From: Brevibacillus brevis
Lineage (GTDB): Bacteria > Bacillota > Bacilli > Brevibacillales > Brevibacillaceae
Assembly: GCF_001039275.2 (NCBI RefSeq)
Contig: NZ_CP030117.1
Location: forward strand, 1,199,501 to 1,263,500
Length of the DNA: 64,000 nt
Direction of reading: 5' to 3'
Shown here one piece after another: positions 35,419 through 43,351 of this stretch (positions are counted from its first letter, which is position 1; each line of letters opens with the position of its first letter). Position numbers and translations under genes: made by a program. The notes under the pieces are model-generated. The model was given only the letters and a program-made list of their open reading frames with translations. It ran no database searches and had not been told where the DNA came from.

Positions 35419-35440
35419 GGAGAAGGAGCGATTCTTCTCC
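35419..35440 (+). promoter_or_regulatory. Intercistronic hairpin between tctC and tctB
   Basis: GGAGAAG / CTTCTCC with no T-tract. Probably an mRNA-stabilising or partial attenuating hairpin, as often found after binding-protein genes. Confidence 0.45.
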
Positions 35441-35484
35441 TCCTCCTTCATTCTGGATTCTTGTACGAACAGGAGGGAACATAC

Positions 35485-35946
35485 GTGAGCAAAACATTTG
35501 ACCGCTTCGCCAGTCTGATTTTTCTCGTGTTGGGCGTAGCATTTGTGGTCGGGAGCCAAAACATCTCGGCGAGTGCTTACGGCAGCAATGTCGGACCAAA
35601 CATTTTTCCAATGGGACTCGGAAGCTTGCTGATCCTGCTCAGCCTGCGATTATTTTATGAGACATTCAAATACAAGCAAGAGGGCAAGAAAGAGAAGGAA
35701 AAGCTCGATTACAAACGGTTCCTCATCATTCTTGTCGCGGCCTTATTCTACGTATTGCTTCTAGAGGAAATCGGCTATGTGATCAGTACCTTCCTTTTCC
35801 TTTTGGTTGGATTTCAGACGATGCAGAAAGGGAAATGGCTCAACAGCGTGCTCATTTCCGGTGCATTTTCATTCGGTGTCTACTTGTTGTACGTGGAAGT
35901 TCTCGATGGCACTTTGCCCGGTTTACCAACATGGTTAGGCTTGTAG
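35485..35946 (+). CDS. tctB: Tripartite tricarboxylate transporter small membrane subunit TctB
   Basis: 153 residues with four transmembrane helices; the pattern of a first helix with a PNIFPMGLGSLLILLSLRLF segment is the usual TctB signature. AGGAGGG precedes a GTG at 35485, which is a better start than the upstream in-frame ATG at 35407 lying in the intercistronic hairpin region. It partners TctA in the membrane. 12 bp separate it from tctA. Confidence 0.9.
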   Translation: MSKTFDRFASLIFLVLGVAFVVGSQNISASAYGSNVGPNIFPMGLGSLLILLSLRLFYETFKYKQEGKKEKEKLDYKRFLIILVAALFYVLLLEEIGYVISTFLFLLVGFQTMQKGKWLNSVLISGAFSFGVYLLYVEVLDGTLPGLPTWLGL

Positions 35947-35958
35947 GAGGTGGATGAA

Positions 35959-37482
35959 ATGAGTGCATTTGATTATTTGCTGAACGGATTTGCCACTGCC
36001 CTGCAATGGCAAAATATTATCTTTGCATTTGTGGGTGTCTTGATCGGTACAGTAGTCGGGGTATTGCCAGGGATTGGCCCAATCAGTGGCGTGGCCTTGT
36101 TGATTCCGGTGACCGCTTCGTTGACGAGTGGACTGCCTCCAGAAGCAGCGGCGACCAGCGCCATTATTTTGCTGGCAGGGGTTTATTACGGAGCGATGTA
36201 TGGCGGCTCTACTACTTCGATTTTGTTGAATACACCTGGTGAGTCATCTTCTGTTGTTACCGTACTGGACGGATACCCGATGGCTAAGCAGGGAAGAGCG
36301 GGAGTCGCTCTCTCCATCGCTGCAATTGGTTCGTTTTTTGCAGGACTCGTCTCGCTGATCGGTCTGGTATTTTTGGCAGAGCCACTCTCGGAAGTAGCGC
36401 TCAAGCTCAGCCCGGCAGATGAGTTTTCACTGATGATCTTGGGGTTATGTGCACTGAGCGGGCTGGCAGGCAAGTCCGTGACCAAAGCATTGATGATGAC
36501 GGTTTTTGGCTTATTGATCGCGACGATCGGGCTGGACAATGTATCGGGTGTGGCGCGTTTTACCTTTGATATGCCCGAGCTTTATTCTGGTTTGGAATTT
36601 TTGACGATCGCTGTAGGGGTATTTGCGCTTGGAGAAGTGTTCAAGACGATTCTCGAACGGGATGTGAATGAGGGAGAGATCGCCAAAATCTCCCGAATTA
36701 TACCGACCAAGCAAGACTTGAAAGAAAGTGCTGGACCGATTCTCCGCGGATCACTGGTTGGATTCTTTAAAGGAATTGTTCCTGGTTCTGGTGCTACATT
36801 GGCATCCTTCCTCGCTTATTTGCTGGAAAAGAAAATCAGTAAAACGCCTGAAAAATTCGGCAAAGGGGCAATCGCTGGGGTAGCGGCTCCAGAGTCGGCA
36901 AACAACGCAGCATCTGGTGGGGCGATGATCCCACTTCTGACCTTGGGGATTCCGGGTACAGGGACGACAGCGGTATTGATGGGCGCACTGATTATGTACA
37001 ACGTGCAGCCAGGTCCGCTCTTGTTTGAAGATCATCCGAACATCGCTTGGGGCTTGATTGCCAGTATGTTCATCGGAAACGTGATGCTCCTGATCCTCAA
37101 TATGCCGCTCGTAAAGGTGTTTGCGAAGCTGATTGAGACACCACCTAAATATTTGATCCCGATGATCGTTGCCATTTCTGTGTTTGGTGTATACGCAGTC
37201 CGTGTCTCCGTTTTTGATCTGGTCTTGCTGCTCCTCTGTGGACTCGTGGGTTACTTTTTGGCGAAAAACGATTTCCCAATGGCTCCACTCGTTCTGGGCT
37301 TGGTCTTGGGTCCGATGATTGAAAATAATTTGAGACGCGCGCTGACGACGTCCAATGGTGATTTTTCTATCTTTATTGAAAAGCCAGTATCGCTGGTGTT
37401 TCTGATTATTGCGGTTCTCTGGATCACCGTTCCCTTGATCATGAAAATGAGAGGGAAGAAAGTAATCGTGAACGAAGAATAG
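35959..37482 (+). CDS. tctA: Tripartite tricarboxylate transporter large membrane subunit TctA
   Basis: 507-residue permease with about 11-12 transmembrane segments. Conserved TctA motifs GVLPGIGPISGVALLIP, YYGAMYGGSTTSILLNTPGE and GAMIPLLTLGIPGTGTTAVL are all present. The AGGAGG site overlaps an upstream GTG, so the ATG at 35959 is chosen. Together with TctC and TctB it forms a secondary, proton- or sodium-coupled carboxylate transporter. A methyltransferase gene follows 15 bp later. Confidence 0.94.
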   Translation: MSAFDYLLNGFATALQWQNIIFAFVGVLIGTVVGVLPGIGPISGVALLIPVTASLTSGLPPEAAATSAIILLAGVYYGAMYGGSTTSILLNTPGESSSVVTVLDGYPMAKQGRAGVALSIAAIGSFFAGLVSLIGLVFLAEPLSEVALKLSPADEFSLMILGLCALSGLAGKSVTKALMMTVFGLLIATIGLDNVSGVARFTFDMPELYSGLEFLTIAVGVFALGEVFKTILERDVNEGEIAKISRIIPTKQDLKESAGPILRGSLVGFFKGIVPGSGATLASFLAYLLEKKISKTPEKFGKGAIAGVAAPESANNAASGGAMIPLLTLGIPGTGTTAVLMGALIMYNVQPGPLLFEDHPNIAWGLIASMFIGNVMLLILNMPLVKVFAKLIETPPKYLIPMIVAISVFGVYAVRVSVFDLVLLLLCGLVGYFLAKNDFPMAPLVLGLVLGPMIENNLRRALTTSNGDFSIFIEKPVSLVFLIIAVLWITVPLIMKMRGKKVIVNEE

Positions 37483-37497
37483 AGGAGGGCGATTCTC

Positions 37498-38280
37498 ATG
37501 CGCGATGACAAAAAGATTAAAGAGGAAGTCAAACAGCAGTTCGGTGCGAATGCTGAAAAGTATGTGAATAGCCAGACGCATGCTACGGGAGAGGATCTCG
37601 CTCTCCTCACGCCTTGGCTGAATCCTTCGCCTGATTGGGTGTTTCTCGATGTGGCAACGGGTGGCGGTCATCTTACCAAGGCAATCGCTCCACATGTCGG
37701 TCAAGTCTTTGCGACCGATTTGACACAGCCGATGCTCGCAGCGGCGCGAAACCATCTGAAATCTCACGCGAGCAATGTCTTTTATGTGGTTGCAGATGCG
37801 GAAGCACTACCGTTTTTGAGTGAATCCTTTGATGCAGTCGGGTGCAGAATCGCGGCTCATCACTTTCCGAACCCAGAGGCATTTGTAAAAGAAGTTGCCC
37901 GTGTCCTAAAGCCGGGTGGAAAATTTGTGCTGATCGACAATATCGCAGCAGAGGATGAAAAGCTCGATCGATTCGTGAATACACTGGAAAAACTTCGTGA
38001 TCACAGCCATGTACGAAGTTACTCACGCTCCGAATGGTTAGTATGGATAGAGCAAGAGGGACTGGTCGAGAGTCATTCGCGCATCCGTAAAAAGACGTTC
38101 CCGTATGCGACTTGGGTCAGACGTACGACAGAGACTGAGGAGCAGGTTGAGCAAGTAACTGCGCATATTACAAGTGCTGATGAAGAAATCCAAGCCTACT
38201 TCGCAGTTGAAAAAGAAGGAGAGCAAGTCGTTTCCATCCAAGTTGATGAGTGGATGGCGTTGTTTGAGAAACCAGAATGA
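37498..38280 (+). CDS. Class I SAM-dependent methyltransferase (UbiE/MenG-like)
   Basis: 260 residues. SAM-binding motif I LDVATGGGHLTKAIAP near residue 45, motif II around DAEALPFLSESFDAVGC, and motif III ARVLKPGGKFVLIDN, giving the Methyltransf_11 fold. GAGGAGGG precedes the ATG. It lies 15 bp after tctA and is probably part of that transcript; why a methyltransferase should travel with a carboxylate transporter is not clear. Substrate unknown. Confidence 0.88.
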   Translation: MRDDKKIKEEVKQQFGANAEKYVNSQTHATGEDLALLTPWLNPSPDWVFLDVATGGGHLTKAIAPHVGQVFATDLTQPMLAAARNHLKSHASNVFYVVADAEALPFLSESFDAVGCRIAAHHFPNPEAFVKEVARVLKPGGKFVLIDNIAAEDEKLDRFVNTLEKLRDHSHVRSYSRSEWLVWIEQEGLVESHSRIRKKTFPYATWVRRTTETEEQVEQVTAHITSADEEIQAYFAVEKEGEQVVSIQVDEWMALFEKPE

Positions 38281-38304
38281 TAAGGACGATGCTTCTAAGC
38301 TGGT

Positions 38305-38341
38305 CCCCGCTTACAATCAAGCGGGGGCTTGTTCTTTTTTG
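38305..38341 (+). terminator. Terminator of the tctCBA-methyltransferase unit
   Basis: CCCCGCTT / AAGCGGGG perfect stem, 6-base loop, T-rich tail. Confidence 0.9.
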
Positions 38342-38453
38342 TATGAGTACCTAAGTAACGATTCGTAATGATAGGGGGGCTTAACCAACGGTTTTTGGCA
38401 TTATTTTTTGGGGATATCTTGCTCTGTATTTACTATTCGTTTGAATTCGGTCA

Positions 38454-38477
38454 ATATAGAGTACGAATGGTCTATAT
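38454..38477. promoter_or_regulatory. Inverted repeat upstream of the Lrp/AsnC gene
   Basis: ATATAGA and TCTATAT separated by 10 bases, about 40 bp before the regulator start. Candidate autoregulatory Lrp-type operator; inference only. Confidence 0.4.
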
Positions 38478-38515
38478 GAAGGAAAATATGCTACTATAAC
38501 CACAGGAGGTATGTG

Positions 38516-38968
38516 ATGGATGAGGTTGACCTGAGAATTGTTCAATTGCTCGAGGAAAACGGAAGGATATCTCATGAGGAAATCAGCAAGCTGCTGCACA
38601 TCTCGCGACCGGCTGTCCACCAACGGGTTGCCAAGCTGGAAAAGAATGGGGTTATCAAGGGGTACCGAGGCATCATTGACTGGAGAAAATTAGACCAAAG
38701 GCTGAAGGTATTGATCTTCGTCAAAGCAAGATGTCAGGATTTCAAAGAAATCACAGCGAAGATTGTGAATGTTCAGGTACCGAACGTGACCATCATCGAA
38801 TGCCAACGGCTCGCGGGAGAGTGGTGTATGATGCTAAAAGTACGTGCGACGGCACCGGAAGATATCACCAATCTGATCGATGAAATGGTTCAGTATGACG
38901 AAATACTGGAAACCTCCACGACCTTCATCTTGTCGACGATCTACGAGGATGGCTGGAAAGAAATTTGA
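38516..38968 (+). CDS. Lrp/AsnC-family transcriptional regulator
   Basis: 150 residues: N-terminal helix-turn-helix (GRISHEEISKLLHISRPAVHQRV) and a C-terminal RAM ligand-binding domain. AGGAGGT precedes the ATG at 38516; a GTG three bases earlier is less well spaced. An EamA-type exporter gene starts 19 bp after its stop, so it probably controls that exporter in response to an amino acid, a common pairing. The effector is unknown. Confidence 0.9.
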   Translation: MDEVDLRIVQLLEENGRISHEEISKLLHISRPAVHQRVAKLEKNGVIKGYRGIIDWRKLDQRLKVLIFVKARCQDFKEITAKIVNVQVPNVTIIECQRLAGEWCMMLKVRATAPEDITNLIDEMVQYDEILETSTTFILSTIYEDGWKEI

Positions 38969-38987
38969 AAACCAAGGTGGAAGCACA

Positions 38988-39953
38988 ATGACAGGAAAAA
39001 AAGATTCGAAATTATTTGGCGTTACGATTGCGTTGCTAGCGGTCTACTTGTTTTGGGGGGGCACTTATCTCGGGATGAAGATCGCCATTGAATCGATGCC
39101 ACCCTTTATTATGGCGGGTGCGCGGTTCTTCTTGGCGGGATTGGTCCTATTCCTGATCGGGCGTTGGAAAGGGGCAGAGCTGCCCAGTGTAGCAGAATGG
39201 AGAGGGGCTGGAATAGTTGGGGCGTTGCTGCTTCTCGGTGGTAACGGTGTAGTTGCATGGGCACAGCTCAAGGTACCGTCAGCAATCGCGTCCTTGCTAA
39301 TCGCTACCGTGCCGTTGTGGATTCTCGTTTTCAACTGGATCGGTGGCAGCAAGAAGAAGCCTACGGTTGGAGTCATGGGAGGAATCCTGTTTGGCTTGGC
39401 GGGGATCGCTGTACTGGTTGTCCATCCCGAGGGCACAGGCAATCAAGGAATAGATTTGATCGGAATCCTGGCGCTCCTGTTTGCCTCGATCTGTTGGTCA
39501 GTGGGATCGTTGTATTCGCGCCAGGCAAAGCTCCCAGCATCACCTGTGATGGCAACGGCCTTGCAAATGCTCATTGGAGGAATTTTGCTGGGGATCGCGT
39601 CGCTGTTTCTCGAAGATTGGACGAAGCTGCATATATCGGAGATTACCCTGCGTTCCTGGATTGCCTTTGGCTATTTAGTTGGATTTGGTTCCATTGTCGC
39701 CTACACGGCGTATATTTGGCTTTTGAAAAATGCAGAGCCCTCTCTGGTCTCCACGTACGCCTATGTAAACCCGATTGTCGCAGTATTTCTAGGCTGGCTG
39801 ATCGCTGATGAACAATTGACAAGCCAAACCTTGATTGCTGCTGTCATGATCATTGCATCCGTTGCCATCATCACGATGTTTCGGGAAAAGAGTCCAGGTG
39901 CGACACAACCGGTAGCAAGAAAAGAAAAAGGGAAGCTTCAGGTTCATAAATGA
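38988..39953 (+). CDS. EamA/DMT-family exporter (YedA-like)
   Basis: 321 residues with ten transmembrane helices in two EamA repeats; YLFWGGTYLGMKIAIESMPP and ICWSVGSLYSRQAKLP are the repeat starts. Members export amino acids or metabolites. AAGGTGG eight bases before the ATG fixes the start, and the frame upstream belongs to the Lrp gene in another frame. Cotranscribed with the Lrp/AsnC gene. Its last codons form the left arm of the terminator. Confidence 0.9.
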   Translation: MTGKKDSKLFGVTIALLAVYLFWGGTYLGMKIAIESMPPFIMAGARFFLAGLVLFLIGRWKGAELPSVAEWRGAGIVGALLLLGGNGVVAWAQLKVPSAIASLLIATVPLWILVFNWIGGSKKKPTVGVMGGILFGLAGIAVLVVHPEGTGNQGIDLIGILALLFASICWSVGSLYSRQAKLPASPVMATALQMLIGGILLGIASLFLEDWTKLHISEITLRSWIAFGYLVGFGSIVAYTAYIWLLKNAEPSLVSTYAYVNPIVAVFLGWLIADEQLTSQTLIAAVMIIASVAIITMFREKSPGATQPVARKEKGKLQVHK

Positions 39954-39967
39954 AGCTTCCCTTTTTT
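39930..39967. terminator. Bidirectional terminator overlapping the EamA gene end
   Basis: GGGAAGCTTCA / TGAAGCTTCCC perfect 11-bp stem, six Ts on the plus strand and an A-run to the left that serves the convergent response regulator gene. Confidence 0.9.
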
Positions 39968-39978
39968 GCGATCAGGCA

Positions 39979-40698
39979 TTATTTTGCTGATTTTTGCGGC
40001 ACCCAGCGGTATTTTCGTTCCGGACGCCCGACAGTTCCATAGAACGTCTCTACTGTCACTTCATTAATAGAGACAAGAAATTCGAGGTATCTGCGCACCG
40101 TCGAATGGCTCATGCCAGCCAGTGCAGCCAGATCATCGGCATTCATACTTTGGGTGGTCTCCTGCATCTTGTCCCGGATCAGCTTTAATGTCAGCTTGTC
40201 GATACCTTTCGGGAGTGTGGTGACAGTCTCAACAGTTTTGGTAGCAGGAGTGTGTGTGGCTTTTGTAAACAGCTTGTCCACTGCTGTTTGATCAATGGTT
40301 GTATGCTGCTGTAGCTGGCGTCTCGTATTTGCATATTGCTCCAAGGTAGACATGAATTTATCGATCATAATCGGCTTGATAATGTAGCTGTATGCCCCGC
40401 CACGTATCGCTTCTCTCACGGTTTCCACATCGTTTGCGGCTGTGATCATAACCACATCGATCCCGCGAAAATGATTCCGTACTTCACGCAACAGGTCAAT
40501 CCCGTTCATATCTGGCAAATAAATATCCAAGAGCAGAACATCCGGCGTAACGACGTGAAGCATCTCCAATGCCTGTTTTCCAGTCGTGGCCGTGGCAATA
40601 ATCTGGAATCCTTCCAGTTTACTTGTGAATTGTTCATAGATTCTAGCTGCAATTTCGTCATCTTCCACGATCATGACGGTAATGGGTTTCTCAGACAT
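39979..40698 (-). CDS. Response regulator, CitB/DcuR/DctR family
   Basis: 239 residues: receiver domain with the phospho-acceptor in LLLDIYLPDMNG (Asp near residue 58) and conserved Lys in YIIKPIM, then a C-terminal helix-turn-helix of the DcuR type (ALAGMSHSTVRRYLEFLV). GAGGAGG precedes the ATG at 40698. Its start overlaps the end of the sensor kinase gene by 8 bp, so the two are translationally coupled. Family members switch on C4-dicarboxylate or citrate transport genes; tctCBA, 2.5 kb away, is the nearest candidate. Confidence 0.92.
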   Translation of the reverse strand: MSEKPITVMIVEDDEIAARIYEQFTSKLEGFQIIATATTGKQALEMLHVVTPDVLLLDIYLPDMNGIDLLREVRNHFRGIDVVMITAANDVETVREAIRGGAYSYIIKPIMIDKFMSTLEQYANTRRQLQQHTTIDQTAVDKLFTKATHTPATKTVETVTTLPKGIDKLTLKLIRDKMQETTQSMNADDLAALAGMSHSTVRRYLEFLVSINEVTVETFYGTVGRPERKYRWVPQKSAK

Positions 40699-42319
40699 CG
40701 TGGATTGCCTCCTCTCTAGATGCTTTGTCCCACTTCTTGGGGACGACGACGGTGAAACGCGCTCCGCCAAGATCACTTTTTCCGAGTGAGATTTGCCCCT
40801 CTAATAGCTCGATGGCGTTTTTCACAATAGCCAAACCGAGTCCTCGATTTTCGCCTGATTTCGTAGTGACACCGCTTTCAAAGATGCGGGGCTCCAATTC
40901 CTTTGATACCCCATGTCCATTGTCTTCGATGTCAAATATGATATCGCCACCTAAATCAGTAAAGGAGACGTGAACCATTGCTTCAGATCCTTTGTATTCG
41001 AGGGCAGCTTCCATCGCGTTGTCGATCAAATTGCCGAGAATCGTGACCAATACCTTTGTATCCAAGCTATCAGGTACATCTCCCAAATAGCTGTCCTGAT
41101 CAATTTCGAGTAATACCTTCATTTCTTTGGAGCGATTGATTTTCCCTAGCAGACAAGCTGCGATGAAGGGCTCTTTGACTGAACTCATAATGAAGGCGAG
41201 AATATCCTGCCGTTCTTTTACTTCATCAGTGATGAGTTCGATTGCTTTGTCGTATTCCTTTAGCTTGAGGAGACCGTAAATGGTGTTCAAACGATTTAAA
41301 TATTCGTGATTTTGTGCACGCATATTGTCCGAAAAGGAACTGATCTTCGTAATTTCTTCGGTAAGTTGCTCGATTTCTGACTCTGGACGAAATGTGAAGA
41401 CCACGCCTCTGATTTCATTATTGCTCAAAATAGGGGAGTAGTCGGTTATAAAAATTTCGTGCCCCAGCAAAATTTTGTAGTTCATTTCTTGCGTATTTCG
41501 ATTGACGGAATGAATGATGTCACGCAATTGCGGGCTGGCGATCGATTTCCCTACGGTCAAATCCTCTTGGAGAAGGGAACGTGCGCGTTTATTCATTGAG
41601 ACGACACGCCCTTGCATATCGACTGCTACCGTAGCATCGCGAATCGATTCAAGAATAGCTGCTTTTTCCGTAAACAAAAATGAGATTTCTTCTGGTTCCA
41701 GACCAAAGATCAATCGCTTGACTCGTCTGGCAATGATAATCGCGCCAATAATGCCGATAACCAGCAGCACCAGGGATAAGGCGACGACCCTTTCCTTGTA
41801 TTCCGCGACCTTTTTCTCTACATCACTCATGACATAGCCGACAGAGGAGACACCGATTGTTTCGCCTTTCTTATTGACGATCGGTGTTTTCGCTTTGATG
41901 GCTGGACCTGAAATGCCTGTCCCCCGATAAATGACCGAGCGGTTTTCTAAAAAGACGGGGTCATTGCTGGTTCCCATCGGTAATCCAATCTGCTTTGGGT
42001 CGTAGTGAGAGTACCGAATACCGTCCTTGTTTCCAATCACCACATAGCTAGCGCCTGTTTCCATCCGAATGGTTTCGGCTATCGGTTGTATCACTTTGGA
42101 AGGTTGATCGGTCCCGAAGGCTGCAATGATGCGTTCGTCCATGGCAGATAGCTTGGCGACCGTCATGGCTTGCTGACCAATATAACGATCCAAAATGTCA
42201 TCTAATATGAAGGAAAATAAGGCAGTTCCTATCCCCATGCTGATCAGGACAACGATGGAAATGAGCAGAACCATTTGGGTCAAGAGGCTGATACGTGCTT
42301 TTTTGGGTGTATGAATCAT
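40691..42319 (-). CDS. Sensor histidine kinase, DcuS/CitA family
   Basis: 542 residues. TM1 at about 13-33, an extracytoplasmic PAS-like sensor (YSHYDPKQIGLP is the family signature), TM2 at about 175-195, a cytoplasmic PAS domain, and a kinase core. The phospho-acceptor His lies in AQNHEYLNRLNTIYGLL, as in DcuS, and ATP-binding boxes are DNAMEA, DNGHGV and GLGLAIV. It should sense an external carboxylate. AAGGTGG before the ATG at 42319 fixes the start. Upstream DNA carries cre-like boxes. Confidence 0.93.
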   Translation of the reverse strand: MIHTPKKARISLLTQMVLLISIVVLISMGIGTALFSFILDDILDRYIGQQAMTVAKLSAMDERIIAAFGTDQPSKVIQPIAETIRMETGASYVVIGNKDGIRYSHYDPKQIGLPMGTSNDPVFLENRSVIYRGTGISGPAIKAKTPIVNKKGETIGVSSVGYVMSDVEKKVAEYKERVVALSLVLLVIGIIGAIIIARRVKRLIFGLEPEEISFLFTEKAAILESIRDATVAVDMQGRVVSMNKRARSLLQEDLTVGKSIASPQLRDIIHSVNRNTQEMNYKILLGHEIFITDYSPILSNNEIRGVVFTFRPESEIEQLTEEITKISSFSDNMRAQNHEYLNRLNTIYGLLKLKEYDKAIELITDEVKERQDILAFIMSSVKEPFIAACLLGKINRSKEMKVLLEIDQDSYLGDVPDSLDTKVLVTILGNLIDNAMEAALEYKGSEAMVHVSFTDLGGDIIFDIEDNGHGVSKELEPRIFESGVTTKSGENRGLGLAIVKNAIELLEGQISLGKSDLGGARFTVVVPKKWDKASREEAIHDV

Positions 42320-42362
42320 GGGCAAACCACCTTCGATGACAGATCATGATGCGATGAATGTA

Positions 42363-42418
42363 TGAAACCGTTTACTCCATTCATTATAACAATAACGCTT
42401 TCACATTTGTGACACAAA
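42363..42418 (-). promoter_or_regulatory. Promoter of the sensor kinase operon with cre-like boxes and a palindrome
   Basis: Reading the minus strand: TATAAT (42383-42388) is the -10. TGAAACCGTTTACT (42363-42376, plus strand) matches cre at 13 of 14 near the transcription start. A second cre-like box (42390-42403, 12 of 14) lies in the spacer. A perfect palindrome TTTGTG-A-CACAAA (42406-42418) sits near -36 and may bind the response regulator or an Fnr-type protein. Confidence 0.6.
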
Positions 42419-42498
42419 GTAAAAATGTAACAACACCGTAGCCAATAGGTTTATGAAAAAAGTTTTGACAAATTTTTTATAAAAAATTGAACAAAATA

Positions 42499-42527
42499 TG
42501 AACAACAAGTGAATATTATGTTACAAT
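42499..42527 (+). promoter_or_regulatory. Promoter of the 70-aa membrane protein
   Basis: TGAACA and TACAAT with a 17-base spacer in a very AT-rich stretch, 58 bp before the start codon. Confidence 0.5.
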
Positions 42528-42585
42528 GAGAGCATAAAACAAAAACGGTCACGCAAAAAATCTATAATGATAGGGGTTTTGTGTT

Positions 42586-42798
42586 ATGAATAACGATCGA
42601 AAAGCAGCAGATGTATTAAGATGGATGGCTTGGACAGTATTATTTGTCGGTGCTGTTATTATGGCTTTCACTGCAAGCGATTTCAGATCGCAAAACTTGC
42701 CGTTGATGGTGTCGATCGGATTTTTGATCGCTGGTATGAATATCTTCATTATGAGCACAGTATTTCGCTTGATGACATTAAAAAGAACGGACGCCTAA
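42586..42798 (+). CDS. Small hypothetical membrane protein (70 aa)
   Basis: 70 residues with two transmembrane helices (about 13-31 and 40-60) and short charged ends. TAGGGG lies before the ATG and a strong terminator follows, with a plausible promoter upstream. Family not recognised. It sits alone between the two-component system and the quinol oxidase operon. Confidence 0.6.
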   Translation: MNNDRKAADVLRWMAWTVLFVGAVIMAFTASDFRSQNLPLMVSIGFLIAGMNIFIMSTVFRLMTLKRTDA

Positions 42799-42822
42799 CA
42801 AGATAAAAATAGACCCATAGAG

Positions 42823-42860
42823 AACCTCTCATTTTCTTCATTATAATGAGAGGTTTTTTT
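42823..42860 (+). terminator. Terminator after the 70-aa membrane protein
   Basis: AACCTCTCAT / ATGAGAGGTT perfect stem with a 13-base loop, then seven Ts. Confidence 0.9.
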
Positions 42861-42878
42861 ATTTATACGGAATTTTGC

Positions 42879-42907
42879 CGTCAGCCAAATGCGCTGGCGT
42901 TTTTTTG
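42879..42907 (+). terminator. Second tandem terminator
   Basis: CGTCAGC / GCTGGCG (one G-U pair), 7-base loop, seven Ts. Back-up terminator ahead of the qox regulatory region. Confidence 0.75.
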
Positions 42908-43351
42908 ATTTTTTTATTAAAAGTGAAAAGAAACCTTGACAATCGGAATTGGGTGGGATGACCAGAAATGGGTGGCGGACTTCATTAGAGGAGAATCCTA
43001 ACAAGAATATGATCAACTCGTGAATGCTATGTGAACACTTTGTAACAGAAAAGCTACGAAATATTGAACGTCGTTAAAAACGAGTACAAAAGCTCGCAGA
43101 CTCTGATAGTATGTATATGCGGCAAATGGTGAAGTTCACTTGTGTTAAAAAAACTCTATTGTGAGGTACTCTCGAAAAGTGTGAATGCACGTTAAAGAAA
43201 AGAGGGTTTTCCAAAACCTCGTTCGAGACCTCCATAGAGAGTGACTGCACTATCTGCACTATCGACATATGTGAGGCGAAGTTCACCTGAAAGGAACTGC
43301 GCTCTCAAAGTACTACATGCTCGTTGTTTGTGACTAGGAGGGATTAGGAGA
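42908..43351 (+). promoter_or_regulatory. Long non-coding region upstream of qoxA
   Basis: About 440 bp without a convincing gene. TTGACA at 42936 has no matching -10. Repeated GTGAA elements occur: GTGAATGC at 43020 and 43181, GTGAAC at 43031, GTGAAGTTCAC (palindrome) at 43129 and GCGAAGTTCACC at 43276. TTTGTAAC lies at 43039. The ResD consensus of B. subtilis, TTTGTGAAT, is similar to several of these, so redox control of qox is plausible. A small hairpin GAGG-TTTT / AAAACCTC lies at 43201-43219. I cannot place the transcription start. Confidence 0.4.

Noticed and set aside
36751..37767. 338-codon minus-strand frame across tctA and the methyltransferase gene
   Set aside because: Spans two real genes on the other strand; rich in His/Arg/Gln typical of antisense membrane-protein sequence.
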